From: Ailurus styani
Lineage: Eukaryota; Chordata; Mammalia; Carnivora; Ailuridae
NCBI GenBank assembly: GCA_002007465.1
Contig: LNAC01000019.1
Location: 1,910,344 to 1,974,343 of the forward strand
Direction: 5' to 3'
DNA length: 64,000 nucleotides
The position numbers were made by a program, and so were the translations under genes. The notes under the pieces are model-generated. The model did no database searches, was not told the origin of the DNA, and saw only the letters and a list, made by a program, of their open reading frames with translations. Below are positions 1-13,275 of the stretch, piece by piece (within the stretch, counting starts at the first letter, position 1; each line of letters starts with the position of its first letter).

Positions 1-463
1 TTCTGTCTTACTGTTTGCAGGTTAACAAGGAAATTTCCAGAATAAAGAACGGAGCACCCTTTTTCTCCAATTTTCCAATATCCAATTTTTTCATAAAATT
101 TTATAAAATTTTTTAATTTAAAATTATTTTTTTTTCTTTAAAAAATCTGGTTATATAACATCTGAACTGAACCTTAAGTATTCTGTTCAAGAACAAAATA
201 ACAGACTGGCAACTAAATGCTTCAGTAAGGCAATGTTGATTGAGCAATGAGGATTGTTTTCTTCTTTTTCTCAAAATAGACTGGAGACTCCATGGAATCT
301 CTCAGTTCCTTTTATAAATTTCACAGAAGTATTATATAATATTTGTTAGTAATGAGTGTTACTAAAATGTTCTAAAGCCAAAATGTGATTCTTCTTCCCC
401 AGTGAAAAATGAATACCGAATCAAGGACTGCCTCTAAAACCCTAAAGGAAATTTCTGGTGATT

Positions 464-704
464 AACAGTACCCCAATTTGTTTTTGTTTTGTTCTTTTTT
501 TTTTTAAGATTTTATTTATTTATTTGACACAGAGAGAAAGATCACAAGTAGGCAGAGAGACAGGGAGAGGAGGAAGCAGGCTCCCTGCTGAGCAGAGAGC
601 CAGGATGTGGGCCTTGATCCTAGGATGCTGAGATCATGACCTGAGCCGAAAGCAGAGCCTTTAACCCACTGAGCCACCCAGGCACCCAACAGTACCCCAG
701 TTTG
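464..704 (-). mobile_element. CAN-SINE, antisense, with target duplication
   Basis: Reverse-oriented carnivore SINE: poly-T and 'aagattttatttattt' at 496-520, then a body ending gagccacccaggcaccc at 687. It is flanked by the 17-bp repeat aacagtaccccaatttg (464-480) and aacagtaccccagtttg (688-704), with one mismatch. Confidence 0.93.
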
Positions 705-1000
705 AAAGAGACAGCTGAAGTAATAATACACACAAAAGCTTTCAAATACTAGATTAGAAATCAATCAAGTAATTTAAAGAGAAAAAGAAAAAGCAAACGT
801 AGACTGTGATTTTAGAATCCACATATAAGATCATGTAACCATATTTTTCCCCATAAAATACTTGAACGAGCCACAAAAAGAAGTCATAAAAAGCCTTGAC
901 TAATGAGCCTTAGAAAGGGTTTTGGATAGTCTTGCTTAGAAACAGAATGCATCTACATGAACATAACACGTGTTCATTTACCAGCTGCTTTCACCTTAGG

Positions 1001-1175
1001 ACAGGAGTCAGCCAACTTTTTCTACAAAAGGCTGGGTTGCAACTACTCAGCTCTGCCATTTGTACAAAAGCAGCTGTAAACAGTATATAAGTGAATGAGC
1101 ACGGCTACATTCCAGCAAAATTGTATTTACGAATACAGGAGGTGAGGAGGGCTTGGGCCACAGTTAGCTGAAACC
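1001..1175 (+). mobile_element. Old hAT/MER1-type DNA element fragment
   Basis: The run 'caggagtcagccaacttttt', followed by 'ttgcaactactcagctctgcc' and 'ccagcaaaattgtatttac', matches a common ancient mammalian non-autonomous DNA transposon type. I cannot name the subfamily with confidence. It is degenerate and shortened. Confidence 0.55.
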
Positions 1176-1440
1176 TGCCTGAGAGAATCATCCAAGTATC
1201 ATGGCCAAAGATGTTCTACTTATTCTTAACCAACTGTATTTTTTTTTAAAATATACATTTACTGTATTTGCAGGGGACCAAAATTTGGGAGGAAAGGTTG
1301 AATGTTGGATGAGAGAATCAGTTCAAGTAGCTGTCCAGCTGAAAAGAGGGATTCAAAAGTGATGCTGTAGAATTTGGCTGGGATAAGCAATCCAGTGGGG
1401 TTCAACACTAAAAGGCAATTGTTCAAATGTAAAACTATCT

Positions 1441-1674
1441 TTTTTTTTTTTAAGGCAGGATCTGTTTTTGTATTCTTTTTTTTTTTTTAAGATTTTATTT
1501 ATTTATTTAACAGAGAGAGAGACAACGAGGGGGAACACAAGCAGGGGGAGTGGGAGAGGGAGAAGCAGGCTTCCTGCTGGGCAGGGAACCCCATGCAGGA
1601 CTCAATCCCAGGACCCTGCGATCATTACCTGAGCTAAAGGCAGACGCTTAATGACTGAGCTACCCAGGCACCCA
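1441..1674 (-). mobile_element. CAN-SINE, antisense
   Basis: Reverse SINE with two T-rich runs (1441-1452, 1478-1490) and a body ending 'ctacccaggcaccca'. Target duplication: tcaaatgtaaaactatct (1423-1440) against tcaagtataaaactatct (1675-1692), two mismatches, so a fairly old insertion. Confidence 0.92.
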
Positions 1675-3435
1675 TCAAGTATAAAACTATCTTAACAACA
1701 ATTTATGTGAATTTAATAGCAGGCTTTAATAAGGGCTTTAGTCCCTAAAAATGAGTTAACTGAAAGTTCAGTGTGAGTCAGAGGAGTCATAAGTTGCCCT
1801 AAAAAAGAATGAACACATACATTGGCTATGTTCAAACCAAACAAGGCAATCATTCAACTGTGTCCTCTCTCAATAGTATGGGTACTGCAGTTTAAGAGAG
1901 AGATTTTCTAACTGGAGTGAAGCAGGAATATGCCCAGAATGCTACAACAATTTAGGAGGAATAAGAAAACCAGAGGTGTTCGACAGAATTGGGGAGGAAG
2001 AGAATATTCAGAGGGAACATGAAAGCTATCCATAAACATTTAAATAGATACTGTAAGAAAGAAGAAAAAAATCATCCTGATTTGCTTAGAGAAGACAAAA
2101 CCAGGTCTAATGGGGAGAAGCTACAGATCAGATTCTGGGTTCGCCATCAAGAGGAGCTCAGTAAGACCTGCAATGAGAGACAGCTCGCCTACGAGATCTC
2201 CGGGGTCTTAACCAGCTCTAGGATTCTGTGGTACTTGGGAGAAGCAGAAATACAAGCTACATTTCAATGCTGAATGGCCAATCACAGAATCCATTAACAC
2301 TTCACAATTCAAAGTAAAGGAACAAGATTATTTTAAAACCGCCTGGGAGATTAAAAGTTTTCCAACTAGTCAAGTCTGAAATCCGTTTTATTAGATACCT
2401 GGAGGTGAGAACTTAAATGTCTAAAAAGAAAAGAGAAGGTAGGGTGGTATCTATGCCTGCCTCCCCAGTTCAAGCAGTCGCTGGGAAATCTGTTGACAAC
2501 GAAGAGCTGACCAGCAGAGAATCAGCCTCTACTTTGGAGAGGAACTCTGCTGCTGCTTTAAGTTTCCCCATTTGAGATCGAAGGCTAAGTTCCGATTCTA
2601 AATCGAAAGAAAATGGGGCCTGAAGCTAGAAACCCATATTCACTAAAAAGACAAAACTACATCCTATGAGATCTTTCATTATTACATTTTTTTCAAGTCA
2701 CAGTCCAGATAAAACAGTGATAAGTCCATGTAAGTACTAAACCATGCCTTTCTAATCACTCAATACTAACAAGGATAGACTGAGTCTAATGAAACAGAAG
2801 GAATTATGTCTGTTCCCCATGGCCCTTGTTATTTTAAGCCTGGATTCCAAGTGTTCTTCACCCCAGAGGAATGCATAATCTGAGAGCAAAGGAGAATTTC
2901 CACTATTTTCTCCCATGACCTTCCAGATACTTCCCATTTCGTTAAAGGGAAAACTCTACTTTCCAACTCCAATATCAAGAGTAACAGCAAAGAAACCACG
3001 TGTCAAAGACATGTTTCTTACTTTTTTCTTGAAACAGAACTTCAGGAAAGGGTGTCAAGGAACTATTATATATATCTGAACATAAGAAGTATTTTTCCCA
3101 AAATTGTCTCTCAGGGGGAAAAAAGGGACTTAACCCTATACAAGAATTCTCATAGTCTCCTTAAGGAGTATGCTTTCCATTATTTTGATCAACAAAGAAC
3201 TGGTTGAGGAATCAGCCTGAAGGGCCCCCCCAATCACACCTAGTTTCAGATGCTACAGATCACAAAAAAGTCTGGCTTACAAAAACAAGAGGAAGCTAAG
3301 AAATTTAAGGGATGTAGTTATTCTGGAGAAAACCTCAAATTATAAGTGTTTTGTGCTTTTGTAAAGATCACTTTAAAAGAAATAAGAGTGATTAAGTCAT
3401 GAAAATATATCTGTATTATAAAATCTGTAAAAGAG

Positions 3436-3635
3436 GGGCGCCTGGGTGCTCAGTGGGTTAAGCCTCTGCCTTCAGCTCAGGTCATGATCTCAGGGTCCTG
3501 GGATCAAGCCCCGCATGGCATCGGGCTTCCTACTCAGCAAGGAGCCTGCTTCCTCCTCTCTCTGTGCCTGCCTCTCTGCCTACTTGTGATCTCTCTCTGT
3601 CAAATAAATAAAATCTTAAAAAAAAAAAAAAAAAA
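3436..3635 (+). mobile_element. CAN-SINE, sense, young subfamily
   Basis: Starts ggggcgcctgggtg and carries 'cagtgggttaagcctctgcc'. It ends with 'caaataaataaaatctt' and about 18 A. One base is missing from the usual 'ggtggctcag' box A region. No clear target duplication was seen. Confidence 0.92.
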
Positions 3636-4215
3636 CTAGTTTTCCCAGCCACCTGGTAGTGAGGTCGTGGGACCTGACCAGAGTTCCACTAATGAGACGC
3701 TCCCACCCCAGACTTGGATTCGGAAGCGAGAACTTCAAGAAACTAGTGACCAGAGACTCTGGTGGGTGGCAGTGCACTGTTTCGAGAAGGAGCAGTTCCA
3801 CAACCACCAGCAGGGGCAGCAGCGCTGCTGGGACATGCCGAGTTGTGCACACCTCGCAGCAACGGTACTGAGGGTCTCCGCCAAGCCGGGCTCTGCAAGT
3901 GCAACTCTGGGCATCATTCCTGGTTCCCAGAACCAGATAAAGATCCTGCAAGCTACCAAGTATTCTTTATTTATATATTTTTTAAGATTTTATTTATCTA
4001 TTCATGAGAGACAGAGAAGCAGAGGGAAAGCAGGCTCTCCGAAGGGCAGGGAGCCAGATGTGGTACTCGATCCCCAACTTTGGGATCATGACCTGAGCTG
4101 AAGGCAGACGCTTAACTGACTGAGGCACCCAGGTGCCCTACCAAGTATTTTTTCAATAAATTCCCATTCTGTTCAGAAGACTTAGACCTTGCAACGGAGA
4201 ATCTAGACTAATACA
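3636..4215 (+). repeat. Unassigned LTR-like old repeat, split by a SINE
   Basis: Moderately GC-rich segment. After the SINE insertion it resumes with 'caataaattcccattctgtt' and finishes near 'gactaatacag', features typical of the 3' part of an ancient LTR (polyadenylation signal, then an -aca/-aca(g) end). The family is not identified. Short overlapping reading frames here look accidental. Confidence 0.35.
3965..4138 (-). mobile_element. CAN-SINE, antisense
   Basis: Reverse SINE with an exact 11-bp target duplication taccaagtatt at 3954-3964 and 4139-4149. It interrupts the LTR-like repeat described above. Confidence 0.93.
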
Positions 4216-5802
4216 GTATTGACATTTTTTTAAATTGCAGAACTTTCAATGATCTTGTCAAAATGCAGTACTATTCATCTCAATTCTTAAATAAGTTTTT
4301 TTCTCCTGATTAAACCAGATCGTTTTTGATGTATTAGATTACACCCCATTCACACTCATCTTCTGCGATCTCTCTTTTTGTCCTTCTAGCCAGTCTTTCC
4401 CTGGACTGTGCCTTCCCCCATCAACTTAGACGCGGGTCCTAATAGGAAAATTAAAATGCACAATAAAGCTCTCTCACTTTTCTAATAGCTAAAAAGAAGT
4501 CAAAAGACTCTGATGCTGAGAAGAAATGAAAACATTTAATTGGTCATGCTAAGAAAGTCCAGCCACAGTGACAAGTAAGAGGCCAACATTTGGGCTTGGT
4601 CCTAACCAGTTCTGGTTTTAGATCAGAGAAAAAGCAATTCTCTTTTATTACCTGAGTATTCTCAACTCTAAAAAAAGAATAACGCTTGCTCTCTCTACCT
4701 ACTTAACACAATAAACTGCAAAGAAAAAAAAAAAAAGGAAGGGAATGCCACACTAAAAGCAATTTTAACTTCCAAATAAATCCCTGGATGACATTTTATT
4801 TGTGAGCACAGCTCAAGCTAAGCTAATCCTTCTGGTGGAAAAATTAATGTAAAAAAAATTAAATTTCAGAGCGATGATAGCTCAAATTACCAGCTCAAAA
4901 CTGGTAAGCATCTTAGTGAACCCATATACGAAGGTCTAACTGGGACATAGGTACAGAGGTGCAATAAATTAATTCTACAGAGTTTAAACCTGAAAATTAA
5001 GAACCAATTATTGTGAAATAGTTTCTTGAATGTCTGATTGTTTTAGGCTACAGCAGTCCCATTTGACAGGCCAGAAATTATAATTAGTAAAATATACATT
5101 CTCATTTCACCAGATCAGTCACCTCACCTTTGCTTTCTTCCGAAAGTCCACGAATAAAATGTTCCTAGAGTTTTTGTCAACTTTCACTCCTAAACTCTAA
5201 ACAGAGCCTAACAAAACCAGAGGATTTGAGCTGAAGTTCTGACAATTTCTTCTCTCTGGCTTAATTCCCTGAATATTTGGCCATAATCTGGCTCTCAAAA
5301 AAAAAAAAAGGTAAGCCATTGCATCACAAAAGTTTAAGGTTCCCTTAATGTCTCTTTTCTACAAACAAATATATTAGCATTTATTTCAAAGAAAAAATAA
5401 AAAGGAAGCCTTGCATCAATTTTGAAGGCCATTCATTAAAGGGACCAATTGTACTCCAATTATTTAAATCAAAGAGACTCTTCCGGTAAAGTTTTTTTTT
5501 TTCATTATTATTATTCTTAGGAAAAACTGAGAATCTTCAAAGACTGGGTATATTAGGAATAAGTTAACCTAATAAGGGCATTAAATAAGAGATTTAACCT
5601 TAATCTTTTTTCTCTCTGTGCATGAGGGACAGTAAGGATCTAGCTTCTATTTTTTCTTTTTTAATAAATACCCAGGCAGAACAATATGAGAAGCAATAAA
5701 ACCCCACGAACGTGAGGGAAAGAGGAGCCTGACAGAAAGATGCAAAAGTATCACAAGAAAATTCAAAATTTTATTTTTTAGCTTTAAATAAGAGAACAGT
5801 TA

Positions 5803-5998
5803 ATTTTTTTAAAGGATTTTATTTATTTGACAGAGAGAGAGACAGCAAGAGAGAGAGCATAAGCAGAGGGAGCAGAAGAGGGAGAAGAAGACTCCCCACT
5901 GAGCAGGGACCCTTATGTGGGGCTCGATCCCAGGACCCCGGGATCATGACCTGAGCCGAAGGCAGATACTTAACTGACTAAGCCACCCAGGCGCCCCC
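5803..5998 (-). mobile_element. CAN-SINE, antisense
   Basis: 'aaaggattttatttatttgac' leads into a purine-rich body and ends 'agccacccaggcgccccc'. Flanks 'agagaacagttaattt' and 'agagaatattttaattt' form a degraded target duplication. Confidence 0.9.
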
Positions 5999-7098
5999 AG
6001 AGAATATTTTAATTTCTGACGTGAACAGTGTAAGTCAGAGGCATAGCTAATAATGGAACCTCATAACTCAGGCCATGAATGGTCGAACGAAGAAAATATG
6101 AGAAAGACAGAGAGAAGGAAGGGCAGGGGAGACCCATTCAGGAAAGAAGGCCTACACCTTTGGTCAATGGCAAAGAGACTAACCTCCAGCCCTTCTGTGC
6201 CTGGGCTATCAGAGTGGCTGAGACAGAAAAGGAGGGTGTGAGGCAGAAAGGCTCTCATTCTCCACTAAGCAGTCAGCAGCTGAGTACCTCATCCCCACAA
6301 AGACCTAACTTCTCACTGCATCCTCAGGTGCTAGAACACCACACAGCTCCTAACAGGCATTCAAAAATACTTATTGTATGAATGAGGTAGGATTCTCCTA
6401 CAAATTTAGATAACGTAAAGAATAGAGTTTCTACAGAGATTCAACATTCCCTGCTGATGGTGACAACAGTAACCATGAATACCTATGCTGAGGCTCCTGT
6501 ACACACTATCTTCATTCAAAACTGTCTGTTTCTGTATTATACCACCTCCTCTAAGAAGCAGACATCACAACAAGATTAGAAATACCAGAAATGTATTAGG
6601 GGAAACATCTGTGAGAGAACATGGGGAGGCTGGAAGAGCCGTCAGACGGTGATGCAGGTCTGACCCCAGGGGAAGGAGACAGGGAGGGAAGGAAGGTTGG
6701 ATGGTTGGGGGTACACATGTTAGACTGCAGGGAAGTTCTAGGGAAAGTTCAGCGAGGCCATTGAGGATTCCTTGAGCCAAGGCTGCCTATGAGAGGACTC
6801 CAGTGTCCCCCAGGAAAGAGCTGCTTTCATACCCCTGGTGTCTCGGTCACTGGCTGGGGGCAGCCTGTGGGATGCATGGCCCTCACTCTAGTGCAATGAT
6901 GGAGCCATATAGCACGTGGGCCCAAAGGTCCATTTGACTCCCTGCAGTGGTAGATCTGAGAGGTGCCCCCAAAGTCCCTATTCTTCCCACTCCAATATCA
7001 TGGCCACTTGTATACACCTTGGCCTCTCGTAATCCCCATCACCACTGAAGTTCTGTATTTCATTTGATCTAACATGCCACTAATAACAAGATACTTCA

Positions 7099-7230
7099 GG
7101 GGCACCTGGGTAGCTCAATAAATTAAGCATCCCACTCTTGATTTTGGCTCAGGTCATGATCTCAAGGTTGTGAAATCGAGCCCCATGTCAGGCTCCGCGT
7201 TGGACATGGAGTCTGCTTAAGATTCTCTCT
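7099..7230 (+). mobile_element. CAN-SINE, sense, 5' part (interrupted by L1)
   Basis: Starts 'ggggcacctgggtagctcaa' and runs to 'ctgcttaagattctctct', where an L1 tail has inserted. The SINE resumes at about 7531. Confidence 0.9.
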
Positions 7231-7529
7231 ATCCTAGGACAGTTATATGATCTCTGTGATATGAGGAATTTGAGGGGCAGGGCGGGGGATTGTGGGGGAT
7301 AGGGAAGGAAAAAATGAAACAAGATAGGATCGGGAAGGAGACAAACCATAAGAGACTCTTAATCTCACGAAACAAAGTAAGGGTTACTGGGGGGGTGGGG
7401 GTGGGGATAGGGTGGATGGATGGGTTATGGACATTGGGGAGGGTTTGTGGTATGGTTGAGTGCTATGAAATATGTAAGCCTGATGATTCACAGACCCGTA
7501 CCCCTGGGGCAAATTAAAAAAAAAAAAAA
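7231..7529 (+). mobile_element. 5'-truncated carnivore L1 3' end inside a SINE
   Basis: G-rich 3' UTR ('ggggcagggcgggggattg'), the motif 'gactcttaatctcacgaaac' and an ending 'cccctggggcaaatt' plus poly-A are characteristic of carnivore L1 3' ends. It is flanked by the 12-bp duplication aagattctctct (7219-7230 and 7530-7541) within the host SINE. Confidence 0.85.
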
Positions 7530-7622
7530 AAGATTCTCTCTCCTTTACCCTCTGCACCGCCCCCGACTCACAAGCATTTTCTTTCTCTCAAAAAAAAAAA
7601 AAATAATAATAATAATAATAAT
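7530..7622 (+). mobile_element. CAN-SINE, sense, 3' part with TAA repeat tail
   Basis: Continues the SINE at 7099. Its CT-rich 3' region ends 'tttctctcaaaaaaa' followed by a short (TAA)n microsatellite at 7601-7622. Confidence 0.85.
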
Positions 7623-9601
7623 ACTGACACTCCACCTTTTCATATACTATTATGGAAAAAATACTGCTAATGAAATCTTGATTAAAACTTAAACTTAGAA
7701 CTTTGACATTTACTGAAAAAGCTCTTTGGCAGACTTTTATCATGTATTCCTTTCATGCATTCGTAAAAAAACAAAAATCAAAATATATCTAAGATATTCC
7801 TAAAACTTCAGAGTCCAGCTCTTCTGAATCACTTTTCATTTCAGTCACCTGTATCAAGTTTTATCCACATGTCTTTTTCTCCTCTGTGCCATCAAGAATA
7901 TTGGAGATGCATTACTTCTTTAAAGGGTCCCTTAATCTTCTGGCAGGAAAAACCCAGGATCTTCTGGCACTTCTTTGACCTAACTAAAAGTCCTCAATGA
8001 CAGTTTTTCAAATACCCACCAGAATTCATACTTCTTCCTTAAGTGGCCAAGTGGTTTGTTGATTGAAATGTTGGGGGGTTACACACGTCCAGACAGGCCA
8101 GAAGAAATAACAAACTTCACATTTCTTCAAGACTGCCACCTTATAGATGGCAGCTATAAGGATACATTTCCATTTCACCCATGTTCAAAGGTGGAGGAAA
8201 GGATGGTAAATCTTACAAGGGGCTAAAGGCAAAGAATAATGTCCTTAGGCTACCAGGAGATAGGAGATTCTCTTTTCATCACTGTCACCAACTCATTTTG
8301 TGAAGTGATGTGAATCAAATCACTCCATCTCACTGAGTTCCAGTTTCCCTTTTTTTTTTTTCTTTTGGTAATTAAAAAGGTCAAAAGTTTCCCTAAGTTC
8401 TCTCTCAGCTCTTTCTTTTAGGAGCCAAGACCATATCTTTGAATACTTCATAACTGGATCTGACAGAAATATGTCTCTCATGAAACTGTAGACTCAGCTG
8501 AACTTAATTCCCACCAATGGAGCCACTCCTCCCCATGAGACAATGAAATGAGTGGGCTGGTCACATTCTGGTGTCTGTTGTTGGTGTGTGTGTGTGAGGT
8601 GGGGAGGTGGGGGTTTGAGGGGGAGTCCGTGTGTCCTCCTTGCTCTTTCATGTCAGTAGTAACTGGTTTATCAGAAGAGCTGATTCCTCAGAAGCAGAGA
8701 AAGAGCCCAAGGACATAAAATATAGGAAACATAAGTTTCAATGGGGAAGTAGAAGCTGATGATGACAAGGCTTCGAGACCACAGATGACTATGAGTCACC
8801 AAGAGAGGACACTGAGTCATGAGCAAGGCCTTCCATGGAAAGGGGTCTACCAAGGAGCCCAATCTTCTTGCTTAAAATATCCTCACTCACTTTAGAATTC
8901 TGATTTGAGTGAGTTTAGACTGTAAACTCCATAGGATTCTAGGTCTGTAAAATTCCAACTTGCAAAAGCTGTCTCCCTAGGAAACAGGTTTCACAATGAC
9001 ATCTGCATCTGACCAAATTATAATGAGTTTACAAGGGGGGAAAAAGGGATTTATATGAAAAAAAAAAAGATGTTGTCAAATTGTAAGGGTCAGTTCCAAG
9101 GAGAAAAATTCTTCATAAAGTTAGGTCATTGACAACTTTTAAACTAAACTGAGAAATGTTTTCACAAATAAGTTCAAGATGGTGTTTTCCCCATCTGAAT
9201 ATGCTTTCCAACAGAACTTTATGCAAAAAAGTCACTTTAACTGTAAAAGAACTGATTAAAAACAAGTTTGATAAACCATGTAAAATATTTATAATCAGAT
9301 GAAACAAAAGGCACAAGTTTTCCAATGACATATGATGCCTTAGGTACTTATCACATTACAAGAACTCATAAGTAATGCTAAACACAAATTAAGTAACACT
9401 GAAATTCCTACCAGCAGAAACCTATTCTATGAAAATAAACTAGATATAGTTCAAAATCCTTTGGAAATGACACATGAAAGCTTAGGTTTTATAAGTCTAG
9501 TTTAACCTCCCAGTAAAGAGAAAGTCATCAAAAAGCAATTGACAGTGTTTCCAACTTTCAGACAGCTCTAGCTCCAAGGTTAGGAATGCCAGGGGAGATT
9601 T

Positions 9602-9789
9602 CACTGGTTCCAATGTAAGCATGCTTCACAATAACCTGGAGGGCTTATTAAAACACACACCGAGGGGGCGCACCCCAAAGTTCCTGATTCAGTAGGTCTA
9701 GGGTAGGGCCCCAGCGTTAGCGTTTCTAGCATGTTTCCAGGTGATGCGGATGCTGTTGGACCAGACACCAAGCCTTGTGAACCTCTGCC
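9602..9789 (-). mobile_element. MER5-type hAT-Charlie element, antisense
   Basis: Read on the minus strand it contains 'catccgcatcacctgg', 'agacctactgaatcaggaac' and 'taataagccctccaggt', the hallmark blocks of MER5A/B. Nearly full length. Confidence 0.85.
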
Positions 9790-11536
9790 CTAGAGTATAC
9801 TAGTGAAAGAACAGCATGAAAAGTTCTCCCAAAAGGTAAAAGATATTTAGTTCATTTTAACCACCATATGTTATTTTAACAGTATCATGACATATTTTTG
9901 AAAGAAAAAAATAGGACGTTTGGAGCAAAAATCTATATCAAAAACCCCAAAAGATACAGAAATCACTTAAGCACATCATTCTGTAAGACACTTGAATCAA
10001 CGAAAAAATGACGAGAAAGGAGTGAAGCAAATAGGCAAGTGCTGAGGGAACATGCCATTGTGTCTTGTCTGGAACCACCTCAACAATTAAGGAAAGCCTT
10101 TCGTACTGAAAAGCCCAGAGCCTTCTTTATGGGGCATAATCACCCAGGAAGTGTTCCCTACCCTACTGTTTTCACAAGAGTGAAATCTGTGGTGTAGAAA
10201 AACATGGGAGAGAGAAAAGAAAAGAAGGAGGAGGTCTTAAGAGCCTAAATAAAAGAACTGATTAGAACAGATTCGATATACTATAAAAGTAAGACAAAAC
10301 TAAAGACACAATCTTCCCAATGGCCTGTAATGCCTTAGATACTTATCACATTTCAAGAACTCCTAAGTAATGCTTAAGACAGATTAAGTAACACCAAAAT
10401 TCCTAACAGCAAACGGGGTCATCTTGCTCAAGGAGGAAAAGGGATGCTGCTGGTGCATAAGACACTGTTGGCTCTTCACCCTGCCTGGCAGCGCAGCAGG
10501 CCCCCAGCCCCCTCAGGATGAGAGGCAAGTGCCTTTTGTGCACCATCTGGCAAGCTCTGCCTTCTCTCTCCAGGCATCCCCTCTTCCCTGAAGATTTCCT
10601 CAACCCCTGGGCCTTTCACAACTGTCCTGATTTTCCATAATCCTCAGAAACTGAGCAGTTGTGTTCAAGAAAAGGACAGAAACAAAAAAGTTATGATCAA
10701 AGAACTCATGTAGAGAAGTAAATACAACATGAAGGGCTTTTAGAAGAGCATCATATGCGCTGCAGCACTATTTTCAAAGTCCTTAAATTCTTGGACAGCT
10801 GCCCACCTCAGATAAGTACACCATGTACGGCCATGCCAGAGAGAACATCTCCAGAATTCTGGCTGTGAAACATGCAGTACTTTCCTTGGAGAACACGCAC
10901 AGAAGTGAGCTCAGCAATTCTGGCCACAAAGAGTACCCAGCTCCCCAAGTCGGGTTACTCACTTTCACAGTCAAGGCTAGGAAATTATCAGTAAAAACTA
11001 CTCACTTGAAAACACTACCCTGAAAAAGTCAATATTGGCCTTTTAAAGGGCATGACACATCCATTCACAGAAATTGGACTTATATGCAGGGGCTGGGGGG
11101 AAACACTCTGGCTTCCCAAGTGGCCTTTTTGCAGTTTCCTCCCCCACAAAATTGGCTTTAATAGCCACAGAGCCAGACACTGGTGGGAAATATGCAAACA
11201 GATCCCTCCCTCTTTCCCAAATCCTATCACTTTTCCCCACAGGGAAGAAACCAGTGCTTCACTTCTATCTTTTCTTATTTGGATAACTCCGATTCATCTG
11301 GCAACTCAGGTCTGAAATGAGTTGTTACCTCACTTGAAATGAGTTGTGCTAACTCTGTTACCACAAAGCATGCTTTGAGCAGTCTCTTCCGGTCTCTTCC
11401 ATTAGCTAACTACACGAAGGTAGGAACTACCTTTGTCTTTAAAGCACTTTGGCATAGTATTTGGCATGTAGTAGACACACACGGTATTTGTTGAACTGTT
11501 TATATCTAAGCCTATTGAAAGATACACATCAGTCAC

Positions 11537-11583
11537 GTGTGTGCGTGCGTGCGCACACAAGCACAAACACACACACACACACC
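11537..11583. repeat. GT/CA-rich simple repeat
   Basis: An alternating purine-pyrimidine tract (gtgtgtgcgtgcgtgcgcac, then CA repeats) can adopt Z-form DNA. It is probably a variable microsatellite. Confidence 0.85.
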
Positions 11584-11849
11584 CCTGGGGGCTCAAAACC
11601 AACAAAGAACTTTTTCCTCATTGTTGAGCTTCTAGTCTGATGCCTTTATTCCTAAAGCCAAACATCCTATTTTAACATTTATTTAAGAAACGGAAAGCTT
11701 TTTTAAAGTTTTTTGACATTGGTCTTTGCCTTCTAAAACACTAGATTTAAAATATTTTTTTCACATTTTAATGACTCAGTCTTAATTATGAATATCTAAT
11801 TATTATGGTACACTACCATTTATGACTTCAGAAAACACTACTTGTTTTT

Positions 11850-11972
11850 GTTTTCTTTTTTGAAGTAGGCTCCATGCCCAGCATGGAACCCAAGGTCGGG
11901 CCTGAACTCACAACCCAAGACGAAGACCTGAGCTGAGATCAAGAGTCGGACACTGAGCCACCCAGGCACCCC
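11850..11972 (-). mobile_element. Older CAN-SINE, antisense
   Basis: 'gaagtaggctccatgcccag' followed by 'catggaacccaaggtcgggc' and an ending 'gagccacccaggcacccc' fit an older carnivoran SINE subfamily lacking the long CT-rich 3' part. Confidence 0.85.
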
Positions 11973-12205
11973 TGATTGCTTTTAAAGATTAAGCAACCAC
12001 TAAGATTTTGTTAAATTCTTGGAACCAATTTTAGAATATTTCTACCTCTATTTTACAGGTGTCATTTTGCATTCCATTTTTAATATGTGGCTCTGTACTG
12101 CTGATGTGTAATAACTTTTAACATGTGTTTAATGTAGGTTTTACATGATGTCACATAAAGATGATAATGAGGTACTTTAATGATAATACTGATAACCACA
12201 GTACT

Positions 12206-12340
12206 CTTTATTTTTTTATAAGTAGCCTCTACACCCAGCCTGGAACCCAATGTGGGGCTTGAACTCATGAACCCCAAGATCAAGACCCAAGCTGAGATCA
12301 AGGGTCAGACACCTAACCAACTGAGCCACCCAGGCACCCC
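12206..12340 (-). mobile_element. Older CAN-SINE, antisense
   Basis: Same older subfamily as 11850-11972: 'aagtagcctctacacccagc', 'gatcaagacccaagctgaga', and an ending 'gagccacccaggcacccc'. Confidence 0.87.
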
Positions 12341-12469
12341 AATGTGTATAATTTTAAGTAAAACAAGAGTTTTTAAAAGTTCCCACAATGCACTGGCTCC
12401 CATTTTAGCTACTTAAAGACCTCTTTGTCACGTGTTAGGGAGGTATGAACCTGTTAAACCATACAAAGG

Positions 12470-12610
12470 CCCTCCCCTCCTCTGTTGTCTCTGCTCCACA
12501 AACTCCAGCTCAAATACAACTTCTTCCACAAAGTCCTTCCTAGTAAGAACAGACTTAGCTGCTCCCCACTTCATGCAACCCCACGTATACCTGTGTTACC
12601 ACTCTTACTA
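12470..12610 (+). repeat. L2 LINE fragment
   Basis: Blocks such as 'ctccagctcaaatacaactt' and 'cttccacaaagtccttcc' match the conserved 3' region of L2. A SINE has inserted just downstream. Confidence 0.65.
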
Positions 12611-12855
12611 GATGCTTTTTAAGATTTGAGAGAAAGAATAAATAAATAAATAAAAACAGATAGATAAATAATTTTAAAAATATTTATTTGAGAAAGAGAG
12701 AGCATGGGAGGGAAGGGTAGAGGGAATGCCTTAAGCAGACTCTGCTCTGAGTGCAGAGCCTGATGCAGGGCTCAATCTCATGACCCTGAGATCACGATCT
12801 GACCAGAAACCAAGAGTCACTGGATGTTTAACTAACTGAACCACTCAGGTGCCCC
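12611..12855 (-). mobile_element. CAN-SINE, antisense, degenerate
   Basis: The A/T-rich tail at 12634-12672 contains AAAT repeats. The body runs from 'aatatttatttgagaaagag' to 'gaaccactcaggtgcccc'. Many substitutions indicate an older copy. Confidence 0.87.
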
Positions 12856-13275
12856 TTAGTAGAATAGATTTTAATTCACTTTTTACCAGCTGTTCTCCAG
12901 GGCCACCTTCCTGACAGAGATATCTTTTCGTATGCAAAATTTAAGGCTAATGCCTAATAAAGCAACAAAGTTTTCTTTACTGAGTGTTCAAAGCTATTTA
13001 AAACAAAACAAAGGTAGCCATTACTCTATGCAATTTTCCTGGTTAAGAAAAGTGACCCCTGATGATCAAGATTAGACAGAAACACCAAAAGAACATCAAT
13101 ATGGGTTAAATATCAAACTTTTTTGGTTTTATTATTCTGTTATTAACTCATAACTCAGGAAGTAGTACTATTTTAAAGGTATTTTAAAGCAAATAGAAAA
13201 GTATCAGGAATTCTTTTCAAGGGAAAAAAGGAGGAAGAAAAACCTACAGATTAAAAGAGACTTAGAAACTTATCA

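Noticed and set aside
3616..4101. Cluster of 70-144 codon frames on both strands
   Set aside because: They overlap an LTR-like repeat and two SINEs. Frames on both strands and lack of any family likeness point to chance.
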